From: Candidatus Thiodiazotropha sp. 'RUGA'
Lineage (GTDB): Bacteria; Pseudomonadota; Gammaproteobacteria; Chromatiales; Chromatiaceae
Assembly (NCBI GenBank): GCA_016842065.1
Contig: JAEPDS010000007.1
Location: forward strand, 62,001-126,000
Direction of reading: 5' to 3'
DNA: 64,000 bases
Below are positions 45,688-54,332 of the stretch, piece by piece (position 1 is the stretch's first letter; every line of letters begins with the position of its first letter). The translations under genes and the position numbers were made by a program. The notes beneath the pieces were generated by a model. The model was not told the origin of the DNA. It did no database searches and saw nothing but the letters and a program-made list of their open reading frames with translations.

Positions 45688-48600
45688 ATGAGCCAGAACG
45701 ACGACAAACTCGATCAGCTCCATTCAATGGACCCCAATTATGAGGCTCATCTGGGAATAGCCGGCAGAACCGCAAGGTTCTTCATTCAGTCCCCACTCTC
45801 GCCGCTCTTCTTCCTCGCCATGATGCTGATGGGGCTGTTGGGTCTGATCATTACGCCGCGTCAGGAAGATCCCCAGATCTCTGTGCCGATGGTGGATATC
45901 TTCGTCCAGTATCCCGGTGCTGCGGCGGATCAGGTGTCGGCGCTGGCAATCGAGCCGCTCGAGCGGATCATGTCCGAGATTCCCGATATCAAACATGTCT
46001 ACTCCGCCTCTCAACGGGGTGGTGGTGTGGTGACGCTTGAGTTCGAGGTGGGTGAGGAGATGGGACCCTCCCTGGTCAAGGTCAACGACAAGATCGACTC
46101 CAATATGGATCTGATACCGCCCGGAGTAATGCCTCCGCTGGTCAAGGCGAAAGGTATCGATGATGTCCCGGTGGTTACCCTGACGCTCTGGTCAAAGGAT
46201 CTGGATCGGGACGGTATACCCGATGTGGACGATGGTCAGTTAAGGATGTTGGGGCACGATGTTCTACAGACCCTGAAAGAGCTGCCCGATACCGGTAACG
46301 GCTTTGTGGTTGGCGGACGTCGCGAGCAGGTGACCATCGAGGTCTTTCCTGAAAGGCTGGCCGGATACGGCATCAGTCTGGATCAGGTGGCCAATACCAT
46401 CCGCACCGCCAACGCAGAACAGATGGCTGGTGGGGTCGAGGCGGGTAGTACCCACTTTTCCGTGGTGACCGGTTCTTTTCTCAAACATGCAGAAGATATC
46501 AATCGTCTGGTGGTGGGCACTCACAACGAAGTCCCGGTCTACGTGCACGATATCGCCCGGGTCAAACAGGGTCCGGAGGATGCCAAGCAACTGGTGGGTT
46601 TCTACACCGGTGCTGCCAGCAACCTGGATATCAAAGCGGACGGGGTGCCTGCGATAACTCTGGCGATCGCCAAGAAAGCGGGCTCCAACGGCGTTACCGT
46701 GGCCAATTCCATCAAGGAGCGAATCGAGCATATCAAGGGCTCCCTGATCCCTGAGAATGTAGAAGTCAGCGTCACCCGAAATTACGGTAAGACCGCGGAT
46801 GATAAGGTCAGTGAACTGATCTTCAAGCTGTTTGTGGCCACTGGATTTGTATTCCTGCTGGTTTTGGCGGCATTCCGTGCCTTCAGACCCGCCATCGTGG
46901 TGGTACTGGTCATTCCGGTGGTGCTGCTGATGACCATCTTCAGTGCCTGGGTGATGGGCTATACCATCGACCGGGTGAGTCTGTTCGCCTTGATATTCTC
47001 CATCGGCATACTGGTGGATGACGCGATCGTGGTGGTGGAAAACATCTACCGGCGCTGGCTGGAGGAGAACTCCACGGACATCGTCACGGCGGTGGATGCG
47101 GTACGCGAAGTGGGTAACCCCACCATTCTGGCGACCTTTACGGTTATTGCGGCACTGCTGCCGATGGGATTCGTCTCCGGCATGATGGGTCCCTACATGG
47201 AGCCGATCCCGGCGTTGGGTTCGGTGGCGATGCTGATCTCCCTGTTTGCTGCATTTGTCTTTACCCCATATCTGACCGTCTCCCACTGGTTGAGACCCTC
47301 CATGCACTACCTCAAAGTGGCTGGAGAGCGTGAGCATAAGGAGGCTGAATGGCTGGAAGGGCTGTTCAAGGGCATTCTGATGCCGATGATCGAGAGCCCG
47401 CGTAAGGCGAAGCTGTTCAAGCTGGTGATGTGGGGCACCTTCCTGATCACCTGTTCATTTTTCTATTTCAAGTGGGTGGCGGTGAAGATGCTGCCGCTGG
47501 ATAACAAGCCTGAGTTTGCGGTGGTTGTTGATATGCCGGAAGGTACAGCGCTGCCAGTCACCGCCAATCTGGCCCATCAGATGGCCGAGAAGATCCGGGT
47601 GATGCCTGAGGTCACTGCGGTGCAGGTCTATGCCGGTACCGCCAGACCGTTCGACTTCAATGGTATGGTCAGGCACTACTATCTGCGTAAGGATCCCTGG
47701 CAGGCCGAAGTTCAGGTACAGCTGCTGGACAAGACGGAGCGTTCGAGGACCAGCCACGAGATCGCCGTTGAGACCCGCACCATGCTGGCCAAGCTGAGCG
47801 AGGGTAGCGGTGCCAAGGTTGCCGTGGTTGAGATGCCGCCTGGGCCTCCGGTGTTGCAATCCGTGGTTGCCGAAGTGCATGGCCCAAGCCCGGAAGTCCG
47901 GCGCCAGGTTGCTCAGGATCTCACCAATATCTTCGAACAGACGGAAAGCCTGCGGGATGTGGACAACTACATGCGTGATCCATACCAGTACTGGCGCTTC
48001 ACCGTGGATACTGAAAAAGCGGTGCGTCGCGGCATATCGGTGGATACCATCAATCGTAACCTGGGTATGGCTCTGGGTGGATCGCCACTCGGGGATGTCA
48101 AACAGCGTGCCGGCCATGAGCCGATCAATATCATGATGCAGGTGCCATTGGCTGAACGTTCCGAAATCACACGCCTTGGGGATCTGCCGATTCAGTCGAA
48201 TAAGGGAGTGACTGTTCCGCTGCGCGAACTGGGACGTTTTGAACAGGTCTATGAGGATCCGATCATCTACCACAAGGATCTGCGTGATGTAGAGTATGTG
48301 GTTGCGGAAGTGGGCGGTAAACTGGCTGCACCGGTCTACGGCATGTTCCAGGTTCAGGATCTGCTTGAAGAGAAGAACTATGTTGCACCGGATAATGTGC
48401 CGATCGATGCCAACTGGCTGGGTGCACCGAAGAACGACTCCTCAACGGCCATCGAGTGGGCCGGTGAATGGACGGTAACGTTTGAGACCTTCCGTGACAT
48501 GGGAGCCGCTTTTGCCGTGGCGCTGGTGCTGATCTATATCCTGGTAGTGTGGGAGTTCGGTAACTTCAGGATCCCTGCACTGATCATGGCGCCGATCCCG

Positions 48601-49800
48601 CTGACGCTGCTTGGTATCATTCCTGCCCATTTTCTCTTCTTCCAGGCAGGTTGGGGCGGTGAGTTCACCGCGACCTCGATGATCGGGTGGATTGCGCTGG
48701 CCGGTATCATTGTGCGTAACTCCATACTGTTGGTCGATTTTTCAATTCATCAGGTTCAACAGGGTGTCTCTGTAGTCGATTCGGTGATCATGGCCTGTAA
48801 GACCAGAACCCGACCGATCATGATTACTGCGTTCGCACTGGTGTGCGGATCATCGGTGATCTTCTTTGATCCGATCTTCCAGGGCATGGCAATCTCCCTG
48901 GCTTCCGGTGTCATGGTCTCCACCATATTGACCCTGATTGTTATTCCACTGGGCTGTATCAAAGCGAGTAAGGATATTCTGGAGGTTGCCGCAGCAACGG
49001 CACCGCCAGGCAGTGAGCACCTGATCGCGCAACTGGAAGAGCCAGCCGAGAAGCGAGTCGAGGCGGCTCCCAAAGCCGATGCTGATAACGTTCAGTCTGA
49101 GCAGAAAAGCTCCATCGGTATGCTGATCTGGACTAAAGTGATTGCACTTTTCAGCCTGGTTTTCTATCTGTTCAAAGGTATCTTTCTGCTGATTGGTCAG
49201 TTGTTCAAAGGGCGTGCGAGAAAACCGAAACAGGCCTCTCCCCCGGTAGAGAAGAAGATTGACAGCAGCAGCTCCGGTGGGGGCAGCAGCAGCTCTGGCA
49301 GCCCGCCGCCAACGGCTGGCAGCTCGACTCCTGAGGCCTCTGAGCCACCGGTTGCAGCGGCGCCTGCTAAGCAGGAGAGCGCTCAGGTTGCAGCCGAAGC
49401 GGAGCGTGCCGGCGCTGCAGCGAAAAAGCAGGATGAGGTAAAGTCCGAGTCGCAACCGGTTGAGCCAGCAGTTGCAGAATCTGAATCCACAAATAAGCTT
49501 GCAACATCAGCATCTGATGCACCAGAAGCACCACAAGTGGCTGAAATTAAGAGTGAAAAGGTAGCTCAAACTGAAAAGAGCCCGGTCAAAACAAAACAGC
49601 AAACCCCGGCGAAACCGAAAAAACGTCCATCGACCTTGAAGAAGCAGGTTGCTAAGAAAAAGGCGGGCAGTGCCGCCAAGAAAGGGAATGGTGAGAGTAA
49701 GGTCAAGCAGTCTGCAGAGCCGAAGAAGAAAGCTGCATCAAATGTGGCAAGTTTTCCGGTTCGTAAGAAGGCTGCTCGACGGGGAATTCGCCTTAAGTAA
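45688..49800 (+). CDS. RND efflux permease with extra helix and low-complexity tail
   Basis: 1370 residues, some 300 more than usual RND pumps. The first 1090 or so form a complete HAE1-type transporter: QEDPQISVPMVDIFVQYPGA, proton-relay aspartates in GILVDDAIVVVENIYR, two periplasmic domains and 12 membrane helices. Then comes a thirteenth hydrophobic segment (about 1146-1172), a Ser/Gly stretch (about 1192-1205), an Ala/Glu/Pro region and a Lys/Ala-rich end (about 1301-1370) like histone H1. With 13 helices the tail would be periplasmic; if the segment is not membrane-spanning it would be cytoplasmic. Substrate unknown. Confidence 0.93.
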   Translation: MSQNDDKLDQLHSMDPNYEAHLGIAGRTARFFIQSPLSPLFFLAMMLMGLLGLIITPRQEDPQISVPMVDIFVQYPGAAADQVSALAIEPLERIMSEIPDIKHVYSASQRGGGVVTLEFEVGEEMGPSLVKVNDKIDSNMDLIPPGVMPPLVKAKGIDDVPVVTLTLWSKDLDRDGIPDVDDGQLRMLGHDVLQTLKELPDTGNGFVVGGRREQVTIEVFPERLAGYGISLDQVANTIRTANAEQMAGGVEAGSTHFSVVTGSFLKHAEDINRLVVGTHNEVPVYVHDIARVKQGPEDAKQLVGFYTGAASNLDIKADGVPAITLAIAKKAGSNGVTVANSIKERIEHIKGSLIPENVEVSVTRNYGKTADDKVSELIFKLFVATGFVFLLVLAAFRAFRPAIVVVLVIPVVLLMTIFSAWVMGYTIDRVSLFALIFSIGILVDDAIVVVENIYRRWLEENSTDIVTAVDAVREVGNPTILATFTVIAALLPMGFVSGMMGPYMEPIPALGSVAMLISLFAAFVFTPYLTVSHWLRPSMHYLKVAGEREHKEAEWLEGLFKGILMPMIESPRKAKLFKLVMWGTFLITCSFFYFKWVAVKMLPLDNKPEFAVVVDMPEGTALPVTANLAHQMAEKIRVMPEVTAVQVYAGTARPFDFNGMVRHYYLRKDPWQAEVQVQLLDKTERSRTSHEIAVETRTMLAKLSEGSGAKVAVVEMPPGPPVLQSVVAEVHGPSPEVRRQVAQDLTNIFEQTESLRDVDNYMRDPYQYWRFTVDTEKAVRRGISVDTINRNLGMALGGSPLGDVKQRAGHEPINIMMQVPLAERSEITRLGDLPIQSNKGVTVPLRELGRFEQVYEDPIIYHKDLRDVEYVVAEVGGKLAAPVYGMFQVQDLLEEKNYVAPDNVPIDANWLGAPKNDSSTAIEWAGEWTVTFETFRDMGAAFAVALVLIYILVVWEFGNFRIPALIMAPIPLTLLGIIPAHFLFFQAGWGGEFTATSMIGWIALAGIIVRNSILLVDFSIHQVQQGVSVVDSVIMACKTRTRPIMITAFALVCGSSVIFFDPIFQGMAISLASGVMVSTILTLIVIPLGCIKASKDILEVAAATAPPGSEHLIAQLEEPAEKRVEAAPKADADNVQSEQKSSIGMLIWTKVIALFSLVFYLFKGIFLLIGQLFKGRARKPKQASPPVEKKIDSSSSGGGSSSSGSPPPTAGSSTPEASEPPVAAAPAKQESAQVAAEAERAGAAAKKQDEVKSESQPVEPAVAESESTNKLATSASDAPEAPQVAEIKSEKVAQTEKSPVKTKQQTPAKPKKRPSTLKKQVAKKKAGSAAKKGNGESKVKQSAEPKKKAASNVASFPVRKKAARRGIRLK

Positions 49801-49871
49801 GCGGGTGATGGATGGTCATGGGTCAGCTTCGGCCCCGTTGATCAAACCGGTCTCCTGCTGAATTGGTTCTG

Positions 49872-49900
49872 GTCTGTTGCAGCATCAAGCTGCAACAGAC
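49872..49900 (+). terminator. Perfect 12-bp hairpin after the RND gene
   Basis: GTCTGTTGCAGC and GCTGCAACAGAC with loop ATCAA, followed by TTATT. Either a weak terminator or an attenuator 20 bases before the next gene. Confidence 0.5.
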
Positions 49901-49920
49901 TTATTGCGGAGTATGCGGGT

Positions 49921-50493
49921 TTGCACATCAACATCTATTTGCTGTTGCTCTGGTTGGTCTCTCTGTTGGCACCCGTACAGCTGTTTGCCGAGCGCTACGC
50001 TTATCCTCTCAATTATCCCGAGTCCGTCGGAGCCCGCTCAAACAGCGGGATCTATGGACAGTATCAGTGGCGTCCACTGAATGAGCAGCAGGGGAGTGGA
50101 GCACAGGCGGAGGGTGAATGGATGGGATCAGCTGATCGGTCGACGCACGACTATCGAGACTACACCGATACCCCATTCGGCTTGCCTGAAGGTACCTATA
50201 GGCCAGTACCTGAGCGCCACCAGATAACGCCATACCATCAGGGCTTCAAATTTCGTCCCCTCAATCCATCAGAGCAGGAGCGGGTCAAGCAGCGTAATCT
50301 GACCAACCGGGAGGTTCGCCAACCCTCTGGGAAGCTCCGCTTCCGTCCCCAGCAGACAACTTCTGAAAGCGGGCGGTTTGGCTACTCTCAGGGCAACCAG
50401 TACCGGTTTCGTCCGGATGAGCGCCTGCATCGTGGTTTCCCGTCAGATACAACTCCTTACTACACCTCTGAACCTCAACCCATGGCGCCCTGA
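49921..50493 (+). CDS. Exported FRP-motif protein (short)
   Basis: 190 residues. A signal peptide ends near LFA (residue 23). The mature part is Gln/Arg/Pro/Tyr-rich and apparently disordered, with repeated aromatic-x-(F/W)-R-P units: WRPLN at 50, FKFRPLN at 109, LRFRP at 139, YRFRP at 161. The HQGFKFRPLNP unit is nearly the same as HQGYRFRPMKP in the next gene. The start is TTG with GGAG 9 bases upstream. No known family recognised. It follows the RND gene in the same direction. Confidence 0.7.
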   Translation: MHINIYLLLLWLVSLLAPVQLFAERYAYPLNYPESVGARSNSGIYGQYQWRPLNEQQGSGAQAEGEWMGSADRSTHDYRDYTDTPFGLPEGTYRPVPERHQITPYHQGFKFRPLNPSEQERVKQRNLTNREVRQPSGKLRFRPQQTTSESGRFGYSQGNQYRFRPDERLHRGFPSDTTPYYTSEPQPMAP

Positions 50494-50772
50494 CTCATGC
50501 AAACACCGGTTAGCGGGTTGCTAAAGTGGAAAAAAACGTTAAAACAGTTTTGCAGTCGGCTATTTACCGCTAAACTGTCGAGTATTTACTTAATTAAAGA
50601 ATCCGCTTGAGCAAGTGATGCTGATTAAGGCTGCAGAGGCGAGTCGACGCGGTTGACAGAACGATCGAATCGCAGCCCTAAACCGAGAGAAACTCAAGAT
50701 GATTCAAGCATTATCCGGTTGGGTGACACGGCCCAACCTTACAAGCTGATAACAAGGAAACAGGTAACCCTG

Positions 50773-51837
50773 ATGAAAATCGCAGCGTTAGCATTACTGC
50801 TTTCTGGTGTCTTTACCGCAACCATGATTCCCACCGCTGAACTGAAGGCAGAGGGTGGTTATGGTGCAGCGAAATATCCATGGCAGTCACCTGCCGTCAA
50901 CGGCGTTCCGGGTTACGGAGCAAACTGGCAGCATGGGCAACCCAGCTATGCGGGCAACCGATTCACCCCCAGTCCATCCGCTTATCGCTTCAGACCCTGG
51001 TCAGCGGAGAGACCACGGACAGCGCAAGGCGCTGCTCCACACTACCCTGCCTACAACCAGATGCAGCAGAGCCATCAGGGCTATCGATTCAGACCGATGA
51101 AGCCGGCGCAAGCCCCCCGGCAGGCAGCAGCTACCCCAGCTGTAGCCTACCGCCCGGCAAATATCACCATACCGGACCATTATGTCTATCGCCCACTGAA
51201 CCCGGTGAAAAAAGCGAACCGCCGCTCCTATGCAAACAACACGCCCCGGGTCTATCCGCAGATGCCTCGGTATGCATATGGTGCCTATCAACCGGTGCCC
51301 GCAATGCAGCCTGTCTACAGGGCAGAACCCAGAATGATTCAAAGACCATCGCCGGCACCGCGCTATGTCTATGGCAATGGGCGCTATTCAGGGCATAAGT
51401 TCAGGCCGGATCACAGAGGCTATGCCCCTGTGGCGTATGGCACCTACCGCAGACCTCCGATGCAGATGAATCGGATGCCTGGCTATGCCTATAATCGCTG
51501 GCCGGAACCATTCAGATTCAGACCGGCTCCACAATTGCGTATACCGCAGCCGGCTTATGCCTATCTACCTCCCAATCGATATCCGGGAATGGTCCAGCCC
51601 TACCAGGCAAGGGTAGCACCCTGGGGGCGCTATGCAGCACCTATGCCGCAAGCCTACCCAAGCTGGCAGATGCCACCCGAGCGTCATGCTGCCACGGATA
51701 ACAAGCGGGTCAACTGGTATGATGGCCACTCTGATGGAGAGGGCGCCTGGTACAAACTGACACAGCAGCAAAACTGGCCTCAGGTCTCGCAAAATTGGTC
51801 TGGAGAGAATAGTGTCTACTCACAGGGCCCTAGATAA
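50773..51837 (+). CDS. Exported FRP-motif protein (long), Tyr/Pro/Arg-rich
   Basis: 354 residues from ATG 50773. A signal peptide (about 1-26) is followed by a strongly biased sequence of Tyr, Pro, Arg, Ala and Gln. FRP-type units occur at about 71 (YRFRPW), 104 (YRFRPM), 137 (YVYRPLNP), 208 (HKFRPD) and 247 (FRFRPA). The composition recalls structural coat or matrix proteins, and in a loose way the Tyr-rich sulfur globule proteins, but no homology to them is visible. An upstream in-frame TTG at 50653 would hide the signal peptide. Same motif as the preceding gene, so probably paralogues. Confidence 0.72.
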   Translation: MKIAALALLLSGVFTATMIPTAELKAEGGYGAAKYPWQSPAVNGVPGYGANWQHGQPSYAGNRFTPSPSAYRFRPWSAERPRTAQGAAPHYPAYNQMQQSHQGYRFRPMKPAQAPRQAAATPAVAYRPANITIPDHYVYRPLNPVKKANRRSYANNTPRVYPQMPRYAYGAYQPVPAMQPVYRAEPRMIQRPSPAPRYVYGNGRYSGHKFRPDHRGYAPVAYGTYRRPPMQMNRMPGYAYNRWPEPFRFRPAPQLRIPQPAYAYLPPNRYPGMVQPYQARVAPWGRYAAPMPQAYPSWQMPPERHAATDNKRVNWYDGHSDGEGAWYKLTQQQNWPQVSQNWSGENSVYSQGPR

Positions 51838-51927
51838 ACGCTACTGACAGTTTAACGGCAATCCAATCAGCAGCAGGTACCGGATCAGTCTAGTAACGGG
51901 GCGAATCACAATAATAAAGGGGAGTGT

Positions 51928-52563
51928 ATGATAACTGTAATCGGTAGTCTGAAAGGAGGGTCCGGCAAGAGTACGGTCACCTTCAATCTGGCTGTCTGGT
52001 TGGAAATGGCTGAGGCTGATGTACTGGTCATCGATGCAGATCCACAGGCAACACTGAGTGATGTTTCTGAAGTCCGCAGTGAAGAGGGTTTTGAACCCTT
52101 TCTGAAGATAAAAAGCGGCTCTGCTCTGAGCCGTAAAAAACTTGCCGGCTATGATGAGGTTTTGATCGATGTGGGGGCGTCCGACATCGAGTCGATGAAG
52201 CTGGCACTTGCGCTGGCAGATCGGGTAGTGATACCGGTACCGCCCTCCCAGGCTGATATCTGGTCCACTCAGCGCTTTATAAATTTTCTCGATGAGGCGG
52301 TGGATGGGGAACGTCCCGAACTGCTGACGTTCATCAATCGTGCCGATACACACCACGCGATACGGGAGTCCGATGAGGCAGCGGCTGCTCTGGTATCACT
52401 GCCGGATGTTCGCTTTGTAAAGCATCGTCTCTGCCAGAGAACGGTGTTCCGGCGCTCGTTCAGTGAGGGTTTGGCAGTCTACGAGCTCGATCCCAGAGGC
52501 AAGGGGAGTAAAGAGTTCTATGCTTTAACGGCAGCCCTCTATCCGAAATATGTCTCACAATAG
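51928..52563 (+). CDS. Orphan ParA-family ATPase
   Basis: 211 residues. Deviant Walker A KGGSGKST with the signature lysine at residues 9-16, Walker A' LVIDADPQAT at about 37, and LIDVGA Walker B. No ParB, parS or plasmid partner is near, so a role in positioning a chromosome-encoded cell structure is more likely than plasmid segregation; this is inference. It lies between the FRP-motif genes and a DUF302 gene, all in one direction. Confidence 0.88.
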   Translation: MITVIGSLKGGSGKSTVTFNLAVWLEMAEADVLVIDADPQATLSDVSEVRSEEGFEPFLKIKSGSALSRKKLAGYDEVLIDVGASDIESMKLALALADRVVIPVPPSQADIWSTQRFINFLDEAVDGERPELLTFINRADTHHAIRESDEAAAALVSLPDVRFVKHRLCQRTVFRRSFSEGLAVYELDPRGKGSKEFYALTAALYPKYVSQ

Positions 52564-52742
52564 CCGGTTGCTCTGTCAATTCATTGGGGTCTGTTATCAT
52601 TTGTGAGGCATAATTGGTAAATCGCCTATCGGCGAGTGTGTCGTGCTGGGCAGACAAATGCGAGTAACAGCGCATTGGGTCGAACGGTATTCATCTACCG
52701 TAAGACCGCATTTAGAAAGATAATTTGATTGTGGAGAGAGAG

Positions 52743-53321
52743 ATGGGGATGTTAAGAAATCTATTTGCTTTGATTGGACTGGTGGCGGTCATCGGCGCTG
52801 CGGCCCTGTATGCAAAATTCAATAGTGCACTCGATGGCTTTGATCCTGGAGCCGAGGGTGTTTTCAAAGAGTTCGGCCAGGCATTGGTGGAGACCAAAAG
52901 TGCTGCTGAAGCGAGTATCTGGAAGGTGCCAGTGGAGGAGGGTTTGAGCGCTGACGACGTGGAAGAGACCATGAAGTTCGTTGCCAACGAACACAACATG
53001 TCCAATGTGGGTGAACTGCCCCTGTCGCTTGATATCGAGGCGAAATCAGGCAGCGATTATCGATTTGTAAAGATCTATCTTTTCTGTAACTCCTTGATCG
53101 CGGCAGAGATGTTGGATTACTCCGATGCCTATTCCGCCTATCTGCCTTGCCGGATTACCCTGATCGAGGACAAACAGGGCAAATTATGGCTGATGACCTT
53201 GAATATGGACATGATGATCTATGGCGGAGAGCCACTGCCGCCGGGGCTGAAAGAGAAGGCCATTCAGGTTAAAGAGTACATCCTGGATATCATGAATCGC
53301 GGTGCGGCCGGCGATTTCTAA
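52743..53321 (+). CDS. DUF302 domain membrane-anchored protein
   Basis: About 192 residues. One N-terminal hydrophobic helix (LFALIGLVAVIGAAALYA) anchors a soluble domain that fits DUF302: FVKIYLFCNSLIAAEMLDY, AYLPCRITLIEDKQGKLWL, then TLNMDMMIYGGEPLPPGLKE. DUF302 proteins are common in sulfur oxidisers and have no agreed function. GGAGAG precedes ATG 52743; ATG 52749 is an alternative. A stem-loop follows the stop. Confidence 0.78.
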   Translation: MGMLRNLFALIGLVAVIGAAALYAKFNSALDGFDPGAEGVFKEFGQALVETKSAAEASIWKVPVEEGLSADDVEETMKFVANEHNMSNVGELPLSLDIEAKSGSDYRFVKIYLFCNSLIAAEMLDYSDAYSAYLPCRITLIEDKQGKLWLMTLNMDMMIYGGEPLPPGLKEKAIQVKEYILDIMNRGAAGDF

Positions 53322-53342
53322 CAAACACCAGTTGTTTGAGAG

Positions 53343-53389
53343 GATCCGTTTGTCATTACCACGTAAAATTTGTGGTAATGCAACGGATC
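53343..53389 (+). terminator. Long imperfect hairpin after the DUF302 gene
   Basis: GATCCGTT-GTCATTACCAC pairs with GTGGTAATG-AACGGATC (arms 53343-53361 and about 53372-53389) and is followed by TTTC. Likely terminator. Confidence 0.55.
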
Positions 53390-53618
53390 TTTCATTCTCT
53401 ATCCCCTGGTCGCGAGCAATCCACTGATTTTTCACTAAATCTGTTTGGCGGTAATTAAGGAATCATTGCCGTTACAGATTAACCCCTTGTTTTTAATGGA
53501 ATCTTGCTCGGTCCGACTAAAACCATCGTTTAAATCGTGGTATCGCATTGCCCAATCACTGCCCCTGACAACAGCGGCCTGCACAGCCCTGTAACAACCC
53601 CGACGCTGATTCAGTCTA

Positions 53619-53667
53619 TTAGCATATAAAGAGACTTTTATTGTGATAAATAATTGTTATGCTAATA
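53619..53667. promoter_or_regulatory. 9-bp inverted repeat flanking a promoter-like stretch
   Basis: ATTAGCATA (53619-53627) and TATGCTAAT (53659-53667) are exact complements 31 bases apart. The A+T-rich interval includes TTATTGTGATAAATAA. It overlaps the promoter called for the next gene. Confidence 0.4.
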
Positions 53668-53669
53668 TT
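53642..53669 (+). promoter_or_regulatory. Candidate promoter for the coiled-coil membrane protein
   Basis: TTGTGA (53642-53647), 16-base spacer, TAATAT (53664-53669), 45 bases upstream of the start at 53714. Confidence 0.45.
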
Positions 53670-53713
53670 TTCCAACTAAGTAATGAGAAGGTAACAGTCA
53701 GGTTCTGCGAAGC

Positions 53714-54235
53714 ATGACAGATAAATATGACGATAAAACCCTAAACGACCCTTCTGTAAAAACGGATATTGACCGGGAAGTGGGTGAAAATCCGTCCTCG
53801 ATGGACCGTCTTTCTCTGGCGTTCGAGACCAGTGCCAGGCGCTGGGAACTCATCGTCTACCCCTCTCTTTTCGCCTTTATCCTGCTGGCCGCCTACGGTT
53901 TCTACCTGATCTTCAGTTTGGCCAAGGATGTGCACTTTCTGGCGCTTAGCGTTGACTCGAACATGAATGTCATGTCGAGTAATCTGATGACCATGACTGA
54001 CAGTGTTGGCCAGCTCTCTGCGAACGTGCGCACCATGGCTGTGAGTGTCGATTCCATGGCTCATGACGTGAGAGCGCTTGAGCCGATGCTGACCAGCATG
54101 AACGACATGAATGAGTCGATGAAGAATATGACACACTCCACCTACAGCATTCAGCGGGGAATGCACAGCATGAATCACAATATTCATGATGTCTCCCGAC
54201 CGATGACTTTTTGGAATAATTTTATGCCCTGGTAA
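53714..54235 (+). CDS. Membrane protein with Met/Asn-rich coiled coil
   Basis: 173 residues. Charged N-terminal 45 residues, one membrane helix (LIVYPSLFAFILLAAYGFYL), then a long helical region rich in Met, Asn, Ser and Asp with a heptad-like pattern (NVMSSNLMTMTDSVGQLSAN; SMNDMNESMKNMTHSTYSIQ). The fold resembles the helical bundle of methyl-accepting or similar signalling proteins but lacks their conserved hairpin. No family recognised. It has its own candidate promoter and terminator, so it is monocistronic. Confidence 0.72.
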   Translation: MTDKYDDKTLNDPSVKTDIDREVGENPSSMDRLSLAFETSARRWELIVYPSLFAFILLAAYGFYLIFSLAKDVHFLALSVDSNMNVMSSNLMTMTDSVGQLSANVRTMAVSVDSMAHDVRALEPMLTSMNDMNESMKNMTHSTYSIQRGMHSMNHNIHDVSRPMTFWNNFMPW

Positions 54236-54266
54236 AAGTCCGGCCTGTCTGGGCGAGTGGTTGAGG

Positions 54267-54288
54267 AAGGCGCTGCGGCGCCTTTTTT
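54267..54288 (+). terminator. Rho-independent terminator
   Basis: AAGGCGC-TGCG-GCGCCTT with six T, 32 bases after the coiled-coil gene stop; also positioned downstream of the convergent fimX gene. Confidence 0.88.
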
Positions 54289-54332
54289 AATGGCCGTGTG
54301 GTTGCCGGGGATCAGAGGTGATCTTTACTGCC

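Noticed and set aside
46264-47337. 357-codon open frame on the minus strand inside the RND gene
   Set aside because: His/Asp/Gln-rich antisense shadow of a conserved RND pump.
51821-51834. ACAGGGCCCTAG at the end of the long FRP gene as another solo repeat
   Set aside because: Only about 12 bases agree and it is within coding sequence; too short to call.
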